Shown: positions 9,026-16,623 of the stretch, piece after piece | How positions within the stretch are numbered: the stretch's first letter is position 1 | Layout: each line of letters begins with the position of its first letter | Assembly: GCA_036351675.1 (NCBI GenBank) | Contig: JAZBPO010000136.1 | Location: 1-37,600 of the forward strand | Direction: 5' to 3' | Length of the DNA stretch: 37,600 bases | Source: JAZBPO01 sp036351675 | Lineage (GTDB): Bacteria > Pseudomonadota > Gammaproteobacteria > Pseudomonadales > Azotimanducaceae | The notes under the pieces: generated by a model | Database searches by the model: none | What the model was told of the DNA's origin: nothing | The model's input: only the letters and a program-made list of their open reading frames with translations | Translations under genes and position numbers: made by a program

Positions 9026-9112
9026 CAGTACAGAACGACGCCGGAGGTGCAGCACAGTCGCCAAACTGCCTGCCTGTACTGATTCAATTGTGCCTTGTCA
9101 GATTCTGTATCG
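9026..9112. promoter_or_regulatory. Divergent promoter/operator of MocR and aminotransferase genes
   Basis: The 157-bp intergenic region holds a perfect inverted repeat, CAGTACAG (9026-9033) and CTGTACTG (9074-9081), and a third related site CTGTATCG at 9105, 31 bp from the second. For the minus-strand regulator a CTGACA (9101-9096) with a 17-bp spacer to TACAGG is a plausible promoter whose -10 overlaps the middle repeat, consistent with autoregulation. This AT-richer patch stands out from the surrounding sequence. Function is inferred. Confidence 0.5.
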
Positions 9113-9163
9113 AACAGACGATCCAGGCCAGGCTGATCGCACCCCGACGCAGGAGCGAACGTC

Positions 9164-10063
9164 ATGCACTTCTGGATCGATGGCGCCTGGCTCGACGCAG
9201 ACGCCGCGCGCATTCCCGTCCTCGACCACGGCCTGCTCTACGGCGACGGCGTGTTCGAGGGCATCCGCAGCCACTCGGGCCACCCCTTCCGCCTCGAGCG
9301 CCATCTCGACCGCCTGGAGCGCAGCGCTGCGGCGCTGCGCCTGCGACCGAACCGCCCCCGCGAGGAAGTCGCCGCCGCCTGTCACGCCATGGCGGAGCGC
9401 CTCGGCGACGGCTACCTGCGGCTGATCGTGACCCGCGGCGACGGCGACCTCGGCGTCGATCCGCGCTCCTGCCCCCGGGCACGCACGATCCTGGTCGGGG
9501 GTGCCATCGCCGTGACGGACGTCGCCACGCATACGCACGGTGCACGGCTGATCACGTCCTCCGTGCGCCGTCCCGGCCCTGCCGCCGGCGAGGCGCGCAT
9601 CAAGTCCCTGAACTATCTGCCTTCGGTGCTGGCGCGCCTCGAGGCCCGGGCAGCGGGCGCAGACGAAGCACTGCTCCTGAACGATAGTGGGCGCGTTGCA
9701 GAGGCGAGCGCCGAAAACGTGCTCTGCGTCCACGGCGACGAGCTCAGCACGCCCCCCGCGAGCGAGGGCGCCCTCGCCGGCATCACGCGGGACGCGCTGC
9801 TCGAGCTCGCGACGACGCAGGGTCTGACCGTGCGAGAACGGCCGCTCGCGCTCTTCGACCTGCGGACCGCGGACGAGGTGTTCCTGTCCGGAACGGGCGC
9901 GGGCGTCGTGCCCGTGCGCGAGATCGACGGCTGGCCGCTGACGGCGCCGGGGCCCGTGACACAGCGGCTGCGGGAGGCCCTCGCGCGTCTCACGCTGGAC
10001 GAGGCCGGGCGCGATGCGCACGTGCCTGCGACGCCGGACGCCGCGTCGACGACCGGCCCCTGA
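9164..10063 (+). CDS. Class IV aminotransferase (IlvE/D-amino-acid transaminase type)
   Basis: A 299-residue fold-type-IV PLP enzyme. The YGDGVFEGIR signature is at residues 26-35, the PLP lysine is K147 in RIKSLNYLP, and E180 lies in the SGRVAEASAENV motif. The family includes branched-chain aminotransferase, D-amino-acid transaminase and aminodeoxychorismate lyase, and sequence reading alone does not separate them. The closeness of ilvD and shared repeat motifs favour a branched-chain or related role. A strong AGGAG precedes the ATG by about 8 nt. It is transcribed away from the MocR regulator, the usual arrangement for a target gene. Confidence 0.85.
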   Translation: MHFWIDGAWLDADAARIPVLDHGLLYGDGVFEGIRSHSGHPFRLERHLDRLERSAAALRLRPNRPREEVAAACHAMAERLGDGYLRLIVTRGDGDLGVDPRSCPRARTILVGGAIAVTDVATHTHGARLITSSVRRPGPAAGEARIKSLNYLPSVLARLEARAAGADEALLLNDSGRVAEASAENVLCVHGDELSTPPASEGALAGITRDALLELATTQGLTVRERPLALFDLRTADEVFLSGTGAGVVPVREIDGWPLTAPGPVTQRLREALARLTLDEAGRDAHVPATPDAASTTGP

Positions 10064-10078
10064 CCGCGAACCGGAAGC

Positions 10079-10738
10079 TCAGGCCGGTCCAGCGGTGGCG
10101 GTGGGCGCCGCGTCGAGCCCCTCGCGAGGCCCCTCGCCACGATCGAAGTGCACGGCCCGCGTCTCGCCGTCCGCCCCGAGATCGATCCGGAACACGCGGT
10201 CGTTCGGCTGATGGAACGCCAGGGTCTGCTCAGCGTCGAGGCCGAGGAGCGTCGAGATCATGGCCTTGCCGATCATGCCGTGCGAAACCACCGCGATCGT
10301 GCCGGCCTCGTGGGCGCGCAGCTCGTCGAGAAAGGGCGCGGAGCGCGCGATCATGTCCGGATAGTTCTCGGCGTTCGGCGCGCGGTACTCGAAGAGATCC
10401 GATCGCCAGGCCTGCCACTCCTGCGGCCACTTCTCCTCGATCTCGGCGTACAGCCAGCCGCTCCAGTCGCCACAGTCCCATTCCTTGAGTCGGTCGTCGA
10501 AGACGATCGGGAGCTCGAGGTGACGGTTGATGATCTCCGCGGTCTGCCGCGTGCGATCGAGGGGCGAGGCGAACAGCGCCTCGATGCCGAGACCCGCGAG
10601 CCAGCGACCGTTCACCTCCGCCTGCTCGCGGCCGAGGTCGTCGAGATCCGAGTTCCACTGCCCCTGCATGCGGCGGATCGCGTTCCACTCCGTGCGGCCG
10701 TGGCGGACGAAGTAGATCTGCTTCATGGCCCGGCTCAC
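10079..10738 (-). CDS. Histidine phosphatase family protein (phosphoglycerate mutase-like)
   Basis: A 219-residue branch-1 histidine phosphatase. The phospho-accepting H13 lies in the VRHGRTEWN motif, the acid residue is E86 in KEWDCGDW, and the second histidine is H153 in VVSHGMIGK. These enzymes dephosphorylate small phosphorylated metabolites or act as mutases; the motif set fits the cofactor-dependent PGM/CobC-like group, but the substrate cannot be read. The ATG at 10738 overlaps the stop of the upstream dehydrogenase gene (ATGA), so the two are coupled; an in-frame ATG four codons in is less likely. It converges on the aminotransferase gene with a 15-bp gap. Confidence 0.82.
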   Translation of the reverse strand: MSRAMKQIYFVRHGRTEWNAIRRMQGQWNSDLDDLGREQAEVNGRWLAGLGIEALFASPLDRTRQTAEIINRHLELPIVFDDRLKEWDCGDWSGWLYAEIEEKWPQEWQAWRSDLFEYRAPNAENYPDMIARSAPFLDELRAHEAGTIAVVSHGMIGKAMISTLLGLDAEQTLAFHQPNDRVFRIDLGADGETRAVHFDRGEGPREGLDAAPTATAGPA

Positions 10739-11571
10739 AGCACGTAGCCGTCGCCGGAGGCGCGTACGGTCACGCTGCTGATCGACACGCCCCAGGGCTG
10801 GTCGATGGCGTGCAGGATCGCGTCGGCGATGTGCTCCGGTGCGAGCACGAAGTACTCGATCGATTCAGGGTCCGCTTCCTGCGCCGGGAGCTGCCCTGCG
10901 GCCATGGCCTCGAACCGCGGCAGGTCCGTGGCGGCATAGTGGCCCCAGATGCCGATCGGCGCCGACGGATTGACGATGCCGCCGGAGAGACCGGTGCCGG
11001 GTACGCCGGTCGGCTTCACCACCGTGACCTTGATCTTCCCGCGCGTCTCCTGGCGCATCGATTCGGACAGGAAGTCGACGGCGGCCTTGGTCGCGCCGTA
11101 GACCCCGGCGCCCAGGGTCGGGTAGTTGCCGTAGATCGAGGAGAGGTTGACGACGTGCCCGCGACCGGCCGCGATCATCGCGTCGTGGGCCGCGATCATG
11201 CCGTTGAGCACGCCGCGGAAGTTCACGTCGATGCAGCGATTCCAGGCGTCCATGGCCTGCTCGTGATCGGAGAAGAAGGCGAGCGGCATGGTGCCGGCGT
11301 TGTTGACGAGCACGTCCACGGCGCCGAAGCGCTCGACGGCGAGCGCGACCAGCGCCTGCATGTCCGGGAGCGCCGTGACGTCCGCTCTCCGCGAGGCGAT
11401 CTCTCCGCCCGCCTCGCGCACGAGGCGCGCCGTCTCGCCGAGTTCCGCCTCGTTCACGTCACCGCCCACGACGCGCGCGCCGCGGGCGGCAGCCTTGACC
11501 GCGAGCAGACGCCCGAAGCCTCCGGCGGCCCCGGTGATGACGATGGACTTGCCGGCGACGTGGTCGGTCAT
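10735..11571 (-). CDS. Short-chain dehydrogenase/reductase (SDR)
   Basis: A 278-residue classical SDR with the nucleotide motif TGAAGGFG (residues 13-20), the acidic D38 after the second strand that favours NAD, NNAG at 90-93, and the catalytic S144/S145, Y158 and K162 in the YGATK motif. The substrate is unknown; many such genes in aerobic bacteria oxidise steroid, terpenoid or fatty alcohols. The ATG at 11571 follows a GGAG with 7-nt spacing; the open frame extends 11 codons further but without a ribosome site. Translation is coupled to the downstream phosphatase. The methyltransferase gene upstream is on the same strand, about 50 bp away, so the three may be one transcript. Confidence 0.87.
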   Translation of the reverse strand: MTDHVAGKSIVITGAAGGFGRLLAVKAAARGARVVGGDVNEAELGETARLVREAGGEIASRRADVTALPDMQALVALAVERFGAVDVLVNNAGTMPLAFFSDHEQAMDAWNRCIDVNFRGVLNGMIAAHDAMIAAGRGHVVNLSSIYGNYPTLGAGVYGATKAAVDFLSESMRQETRGKIKVTVVKPTGVPGTGLSGGIVNPSAPIGIWGHYAATDLPRFEAMAAGQLPAQEADPESIEYFVLAPEHIADAILHAIDQPWGVSISSVTVRASGDGYVL

Positions 11572-11622
11572 GGGAGAACTCCGCGGTTGAGAAGACCCGA
11601 GCATGCAAGCAGCGGCGTGCGA

Positions 11623-12255
11623 TCAGCGACGGGCCGTGAGCAGGAAGATCGGATAGTCCCGGCCCTCGCGCTCGATGACGGTCGCGGTGACGAACTCGAC
11701 GTCGCGGAAGCCCGCCGCCTCGACCTGCGCCCGCAGGGCGGCCCGCTCGAAGCCGTGGTGATGGACCCCCTCCGTACCCGGTTCGTGGAAGCGACCGTCC
11801 TCCGCGTCGAGGTCCGCGAGGGCGATGAAACCGCCGGTGCGGACGCAGGCGGCGAGGCGCCGGAGCAGCGCACCGACATCACGGATGTGATGCAAGGTGA
11901 GCGAGCTGACGATGCCGTCGAAGGTCGCTTCGAGGTCGGAGCACTCGAGATCCAGCGCCAGCAGCTCCACCTCGCAGGGGATCGCAGCGAGCTTCTCCCG
12001 CAGCTTCGCGTGCATGGCGGGCGAGACGTCGACAGCGGTGATGCGGCCGACGTGCGGCGCGAGCTGCTGCAGGAGCAGGCCCGTGCCGGCTCCGAAGTCC
12101 ATGAGGGCCATGTGCTCCGCGAGCTCGACTCGACCGATCAGCGTGGCCCCGATGCGCTCCAGCGCCTCGAGATTGCCCGGCCGCCGATCGTAGTCGGCCG
12201 CCTTGTGCGCAAAGAGATCTGCCTCGGTATCGGGCATCGGGCGGCCTTCGCTCAT
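11623..12255 (-). CDS. Class I SAM-dependent methyltransferase
   Basis: A 210-residue Rossmann-fold methyltransferase. SAM motif I is MDFGAGTG (residues 52-59), the acidic residue after strand 2 is D76 in AVDVSPAM, and the post-motif SLTLHHI region is typical of the Methyltransf_11/25 groups. The N-terminus (FAHKAADYDRRP) resembles small-molecule methyltransferases acting on quinone-like or xenobiotic substrates, but the acceptor is not identifiable. The ATG is preceded by AGGAGTGAAGCG. Upstream, TATGCT on the minus strand around 12283-12288 is a possible -10 within a small GCCGCG/CGCGGC hairpin. Confidence 0.82.
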   Translation of the reverse strand: MSEGRPMPDTEADLFAHKAADYDRRPGNLEALERIGATLIGRVELAEHMALMDFGAGTGLLLQQLAPHVGRITAVDVSPAMHAKLREKLAAIPCEVELLALDLECSDLEATFDGIVSSLTLHHIRDVGALLRRLAACVRTGGFIALADLDAEDGRFHEPGTEGVHHHGFERAALRAQVEAAGFRDVEFVTATVIEREGRDYPIFLLTARR

Positions 12256-12328
12256 CGCTTCACTCCTGGGGTGAGGTGCCGGGCAGCCGCGAGCATAACG
12301 CGGCCGCAGGGCCCACTGCCGCGAGGGC

Positions 12329-13660
12329 TCAGCGCAGCGGACTGCGACTGCGATCGGGGATCAGAGCCAGCGCCGCCACCGAGAAGAGCGCGGCGATGGA
12401 GAGATAGAGGCCAGGTGTGGAAGGCGCGCCCGTCTCCGCGAGCAGCCAGGAGGCGATCATGGGCGTGAGACCACCGAACACGCCGAGGCCGATGTTGAAG
12501 GCGACCGAATATCCCGAGAGGCGGTCCCGCTCCGGAAACAGCTCCACGAAAAGCGCAGGGCCGGAGCCAAGGGGTATCGCGAGCAGCAGGAAGGTCAGGC
12601 CGTGCATGCACAGCACCGACGGCAGGCTACCGCCGCTGTCGAGCATCCACAGGTGCAGCGGCCAGGCAGACAGCGCGAGTGCCGCCATGGCACATGCGAT
12701 CCATGTCCGCCGCGGCAGCCGGCGGTCTCCGACGCGCGCGAACAGGGGCATGGCCGGAACCACGAGCAGGGTCATGGCAGTGTTGATCGCAAGGGCGGTT
12801 CCCCGCGGCATCAGGCCCTGACTCGAGAGCCACTCGGGCAGATAGACGAAGACGAGGTAGAAACAGGTGCCATAGCCGGAGGCAAAGGCCAGAGCCAGCA
12901 GCGTTTCGCGACGGTTCGTGGTGAACGCCTCGAGCAGGGGCGACGTCTCTTCACGCCCTTCGTGGTGCGCCTGATAGCGGCGCGAGTCGTGGAGGCTGCG
13001 CCGGATCCAGATCGCACTCACGCCGAGCAGCGCGCCGCCGAGGAACGGCAAGCGCCAGGCCCACTCGGCGACCGTGCGCTCATCGAAGAGATTGGTCACG
13101 AGGGCCGCCGCGCCGACGCCAAGCAACGACCCGGACATGGAGCCGACGTTGGCCCAGCTTCCGGTCGCACCACGGCGGCCGATCGGCGCGGTCTCCACCA
13201 GCCAGGTCGCGGAGGAAGAGAACTCGCCACCGACCGAGATGCCCTGCAGCAGGCGCACCATCACGAGCAGCGCGGGCGCCAGCACACCGACCTGTTCATA
13301 GGTCGGCAGCAGGCCGAGCAGGAGCGTGGGCAGGGCCATGAGAGAGACGGAGATCTGCATGGTCCGCGCGCGGCCGTAGCGGTCGCCGAACCATCCGAAC
13401 ACTGCAGCACCTAGGGGGCGCATGACGAAACCCGCGGCGAAGATGCCGTAGGTGGCGATGAGGGCTGCCGTGGCGTCCTGTTCGGGGAAGAAGACGGGCG
13501 CGATGACGCCAGCGAGATAGCCGTAGAGCGCGAAGTCGTACCACTCGACCACGTTGCCGACGAAGCCGGCCATGATCCGGTGCCGGAGTTCCGGCGACTC
13601 CGGGCGCCTCTGCCCTGCCAAGATCTGACGGCTCCCCAAAGAACTGCCTGAGCCGGACAC
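12329..13660 (-). CDS. MFS transporter, metabolite:H+ symporter (MHS) type
   Basis: A 443-residue inner-membrane transporter with about 12 hydrophobic helices. The opening helix contains GNVVEWYDFALYGY, a hallmark of the MHS family that includes proline/betaine (ProP), 2-oxoglutarate, citrate and shikimate carriers. The loop 2-3 motif GDRYGRARTM and the GISVGGEFSSS helix are also typical. The solute cannot be decided. A GTG at 13660 starts the frame; an ATG at 13573, just before the first helix, is an alternative. It is on the same strand as the methyltransferase and SDR but separated by about 70 bp. Confidence 0.87.
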   Translation of the reverse strand: MSGSGSSLGSRQILAGQRRPESPELRHRIMAGFVGNVVEWYDFALYGYLAGVIAPVFFPEQDATAALIATYGIFAAGFVMRPLGAAVFGWFGDRYGRARTMQISVSLMALPTLLLGLLPTYEQVGVLAPALLVMVRLLQGISVGGEFSSSATWLVETAPIGRRGATGSWANVGSMSGSLLGVGAAALVTNLFDERTVAEWAWRLPFLGGALLGVSAIWIRRSLHDSRRYQAHHEGREETSPLLEAFTTNRRETLLALAFASGYGTCFYLVFVYLPEWLSSQGLMPRGTALAINTAMTLLVVPAMPLFARVGDRRLPRRTWIACAMAALALSAWPLHLWMLDSGGSLPSVLCMHGLTFLLLAIPLGSGPALFVELFPERDRLSGYSVAFNIGLGVFGGLTPMIASWLLAETGAPSTPGLYLSIAALFSVAALALIPDRSRSPLR

Positions 13661-13724
13661 TAGCAGACCGACGATCAGCCGGTAGGAGGCGACGCCGCGC
13701 GAGACCGCGCCCGCGGCAGCCCGT

Positions 13725-15197
13725 TCAGACCGCGATCGGCAGCTCGGACGCCGGTGCGCACGCCAGTGCCCGGGGCAGGAAGCCGAGTTCCTCGAGATAG
13801 CGGGCGTGGAGCGCGTCGGCCTGGGCCCCGAGATCGCTCGCGCGCCAGGACGAGGTGTCGATGGGAGGAAGCACGGTGACTTCGACCGGTACCCGGGGCT
13901 TCAGCAGCAGGCTCCCCCGCGGAAGCACGTCCGCGGCGTTGTGGATGACCACCGGCAGGATCGGCACGCGCGCGCGCTTGGCGAGGTAGAAGGCGCCGCG
14001 CTTGAAGGGCGCCGGCAGCGTGCCGTAGCTGCGCGTGCCCTCGGGTGCGATGAGTACGGCCTTGCCCGCGCGCAGCGCATCCACGGCGGGGGCGAGCTGA
14101 CGCACGCCCGCCTTCGAGCCGCGATCCACGAACACCGTCCCGGCGCCGCGCAGGAGCGGGCCGAGCAGTGGATTGCGGCCGAGCTCGGCCTTCGCGACCC
14201 CGACGTAGGGCACGCGCACGAGACGCGCCATGACCAGGGCGTCGAGCGCACTCTGGTGATTGAAGACGACCACGGCCCCGCGTGCCGCACGCAGATGCTG
14301 CTCGCCGTGGACGCGAAGGCGGACGCCCGCGAGCGTGAGGCCCGTGGCGCCGAAGGTACGGCCGGCCACGTCCGCCGCATCGGCGAGGGAACCACCGAAG
14401 AGGAAGGTCGATGCGCCCGCGAGGGCGGATCCGTAGAAGCCCGAGAGCACCATGGAGGAGCGGACGACCGCCTCGAGATCTGGGCCGCGGCCGCGGAATC
14501 GCAGCAGCGGCCAGCCGGCCCGGCGAGCGTAGCGGCGGAGGATCGGATCCGCGTCGACGGCGACCGGATGACCGACGTGCTCGAGGAGCGGCAGGTCCTC
14601 GGCGGAATCCGTGTAGAACCAGGCATCGGCGAGGCGGCCGCCGTGGCGACGCAGCCAGAGACGCGCGTGCAGCCGCTTGCCGTCGTTCCAGCAGCCAGGA
14701 AGCTGCCAGCGGCCCGTGAGCCGCCCGCGCTCGTCGACGGTGGCGCGCGTGCAGAGCAGATCTCCGTCCTCCACGCCGAGGGCGCGGGCGATCGGCGCCG
14801 CCTGGAATCGCGTCGCGGACGTGACGATGACGACACGGTGACCGCGCTCGCGGTGCGCGCGCATCAGTGCGCGGGCCTCGGGATGGACGCGCCCGGCGAG
14901 GTGGCGCCGGAAGACGCGCTCGCCGAGCCGGTCGAGATCTGCTTCGGGCACGCCCTCGAGGGCCTGCAGGAACTCCTCCACCAGTTCGCCGAGGCCCCCT
15001 TCACCGGCTTCCAGGATCGCCTGGGCGCGCGCGAGCAGACGCGTCGGTCGCAGCAGACCGCTGGTGAGGCCCTCCGCCACGAAGGGCAGCACGGAGTAGC
15101 CGTCGATCAGGGTCCGGTCGAGATCGAAGAAGGCGACGCCTTCCGGGTCGAAGGGCTGTCCGTCAACAGCACGGGTGAGCGACGGCAGCAGTGGCAT
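13725..15197 (-). CDS. HAD-IB phosphatase / 1-acylglycerol-3-phosphate acyltransferase fusion
   Basis: A 490-residue two-domain enzyme. The first half is a SerB-like HAD-IB hydrolase: D25-x-D27-x-T29 nucleophile motif, T126/S127 (VTSATR), K174, and the D197-D201 acidic loop (TDSAEDLP). The second half is PlsC-like: the NHQSALD motif (N313, H314, D319) and EGTRS (E386). Fusions of this type are known in proteobacteria and actinobacteria and are presumed to work in phospholipid synthesis, with the HAD part removing phosphate from a lipid precursor; the precise substrate is unproven. The ATG at 15197 has a GAGGAAAA upstream; the open frame continues 23 codons further. Confidence 0.88.
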   Translation of the reverse strand: MPLLPSLTRAVDGQPFDPEGVAFFDLDRTLIDGYSVLPFVAEGLTSGLLRPTRLLARAQAILEAGEGGLGELVEEFLQALEGVPEADLDRLGERVFRRHLAGRVHPEARALMRAHRERGHRVVIVTSATRFQAAPIARALGVEDGDLLCTRATVDERGRLTGRWQLPGCWNDGKRLHARLWLRRHGGRLADAWFYTDSAEDLPLLEHVGHPVAVDADPILRRYARRAGWPLLRFRGRGPDLEAVVRSSMVLSGFYGSALAGASTFLFGGSLADAADVAGRTFGATGLTLAGVRLRVHGEQHLRAARGAVVVFNHQSALDALVMARLVRVPYVGVAKAELGRNPLLGPLLRGAGTVFVDRGSKAGVRQLAPAVDALRAGKAVLIAPEGTRSYGTLPAPFKRGAFYLAKRARVPILPVVIHNAADVLPRGSLLLKPRVPVEVTVLPPIDTSSWRASDLGAQADALHARYLEELGFLPRALACAPASELPIAV

Positions 15198-15513
15198 GGC
15201 AGTGTTTTCCTCGATGGTCGAATGCCGGCCCTTCCTGGTCGGACGGCGGCGCGATCCGCCAGGCACCGCAACCGGTGCGGGCGGATCGCGACGCGCCCGT
15301 ACCGCGCACTCAGCAAGAAGCGGACCGACCGCGGATCCTCACGACAGGGGGGCTTGCCCCTCGTACACCGCACCAACTGCGCACGGCGGGGCGACGAGCC
15401 GGTACCAGGCGCCCAGCGACGGTGCGCAGCTTCGCACGCTGAAGTTCCGTCCCGATGACGATCGCCCGTTGCCCGCCGCGGCGCGAGTCCTCGGCCGGTG
15501 TGCCCAGCCCCGG
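15198..15513. other. 316-bp intergenic region with a strong hairpin
   Basis: No credible gene. At 15250-15290 is an extended palindrome: outer stem of 11 bp (CGCGATCCGCC with GGCGGATCGCG), a small asymmetric bulge, an inner 6-bp stem (GCACCG/CGGTGC) and a CAAC loop. It lies about 53 nt before the minus-strand fusion gene and about 225 nt after hemE. No U-tract follows on either strand. A second small hairpin GGGG-CAAG-CCCC (minus strand) is near 15350. The rest shows nothing recognisable. Confidence 0.5.
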
Positions 15514-16563
15514 TCAGCTCGCCCGGTGCGTCTGTACCAGCTCCACGAGTCGCTTGACGTTGTCCACGGGAGTTTCCGGGACGATGCCATGACCGAGGTT
15601 GAAGACGTGCCCGGGGCGGCCGGCGACCTCGTCCATGAGGCGACGGGCTTCGCGCTCGACGGCAGGCCAGTCGGCGCAGAGCACGATCGGATCGAGATTG
15701 CCCTGGATCGCGCGCACCCCCGTGGCGTCCCAGGTCTCGACCAGCGGCGCCCGCCAGTCGAGGGCGAGGACGTCCGGTTCGCAGGCCGCCTGTGCGGCAG
15801 CCAGCGCCGGATTCCCGGTACCGAAGTAGACGACCGGTACCGGCTCGTCGCCGATGGCCTTCAGGTTGGCGATCAGGCGCCTGGTCCAGGGCGCGACGAA
15901 ACGCTCGAACTCGCTCGGGCCGATGGCGCCGACCCAGGAGTCGAAGAGCTGCACCGCCTGCACGCCGGAGACGATCTGCAGCCGCAGATAGTCCGTGACC
16001 GCATCGACCAGGAGGTCCATGAGCCGGCCCCAGGCCTCGGGGTCGCCGAACATGATCCGCTTCATGTGGATGTAGTTGCGCGAGCCCTGACCCTCTACGG
16101 CGTAGGACGCGAGCGTGAACGGCGCGCCGGCGAAGCCGATGAGCGGAATGTCCGCGGGCAGGCCCGCGCGGCAGTTCTTCACGGTCTCGGCGATGTAGGG
16201 CGTGCCCTCCTCGGCCACCAGCGGCTTCAGGCGCGCGAGGTCCGCAGGGGTACGAACGGGATTGGCGAACTTCGGCCCGAAGCCCTCGATGTAGTCGAGC
16301 TCGAGGCCCATGGGCTCGAGGATCGGCAGCAGGTCCGCGAACAGGATCGCCGCGTCGACGCCAAGGATGCGCTGTGCGTCGAGCGTCGCCTGCGCCGCGA
16401 GCTCCGGGTTCTTGAAGAACTGCAGGCTCGGCGTCTTGCCCTTCACCTGGTGGTACTCGGGCATGTAGCGGCCGGCCTGGCGGTTGAGCCAGATCGGCGT
16501 GTGATCGGAGCTTTCGCCGCGAGCGGCACGGAGGTAGGCGGAATTGCGGAGCTGCGGGTCCAT
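15514..16563 (-). CDS. hemE: Uroporphyrinogen decarboxylase
   Basis: A 349-residue TIM-barrel enzyme that removes four carboxyls from uroporphyrinogen III to give coproporphyrinogen III in haem synthesis. The signature RQAGRYMPEY (residues 28-37) contains substrate-binding arginines; the catalytic aspartate is D77 in ILFADLLP; GAPFTLASY and the late NLGHGI motif complete the active site. Length matches bacterial HemE. The ATG at 16563 is just before the conserved N-terminus; the frame extends 20 codons upstream but overlaps a likely promoter. The upstream cyclase gene is on the same strand with about 56 bp between. Confidence 0.96.
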   Translation of the reverse strand: MDPQLRNSAYLRAARGESSDHTPIWLNRQAGRYMPEYHQVKGKTPSLQFFKNPELAAQATLDAQRILGVDAAILFADLLPILEPMGLELDYIEGFGPKFANPVRTPADLARLKPLVAEEGTPYIAETVKNCRAGLPADIPLIGFAGAPFTLASYAVEGQGSRNYIHMKRIMFGDPEAWGRLMDLLVDAVTDYLRLQIVSGVQAVQLFDSWVGAIGPSEFERFVAPWTRRLIANLKAIGDEPVPVVYFGTGNPALAAAQAACEPDVLALDWRAPLVETWDATGVRAIQGNLDPIVLCADWPAVEREARRLMDEVAGRPGHVFNLGHGIVPETPVDNVKRLVELVQTHRAS

Positions 16564-16594
16564 CGTGCCTCGCGGTCGGTGGGAACGACGGCGG

Positions 16595-16623
16595 ATATTG
16601 TGGGCCGCCGCCGGACCGGTCAA
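16595..16623 (-). promoter_or_regulatory. Candidate hemE promoter
   Basis: On the minus strand, TTGACC (16623-16618) is followed after 15-17 bp by CACAAT/CAATAT (16602-16595), about 35 bp before the hemE start. The -35 overlaps the stop codon of the cyclase gene. Judged by eye only. Confidence 0.35.

Noticed and set aside
10810..12468. Plus-strand 552-codon frame opposite the SDR and methyltransferase genes
   Set aside because: Antisense shadow; the minus strand has complete SDR and SAM motifs with ribosome sites.
13806..15458. Plus-strand 550-codon frame opposite the HAD-acyltransferase gene
   Set aside because: Antisense shadow without recognisable domains.
15290..15513. Possible structural RNA (SRP, tmRNA, RNase P, riboswitch) in the hemE downstream gap
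   Set aside because: No conserved core of any of these RNAs can be seen.
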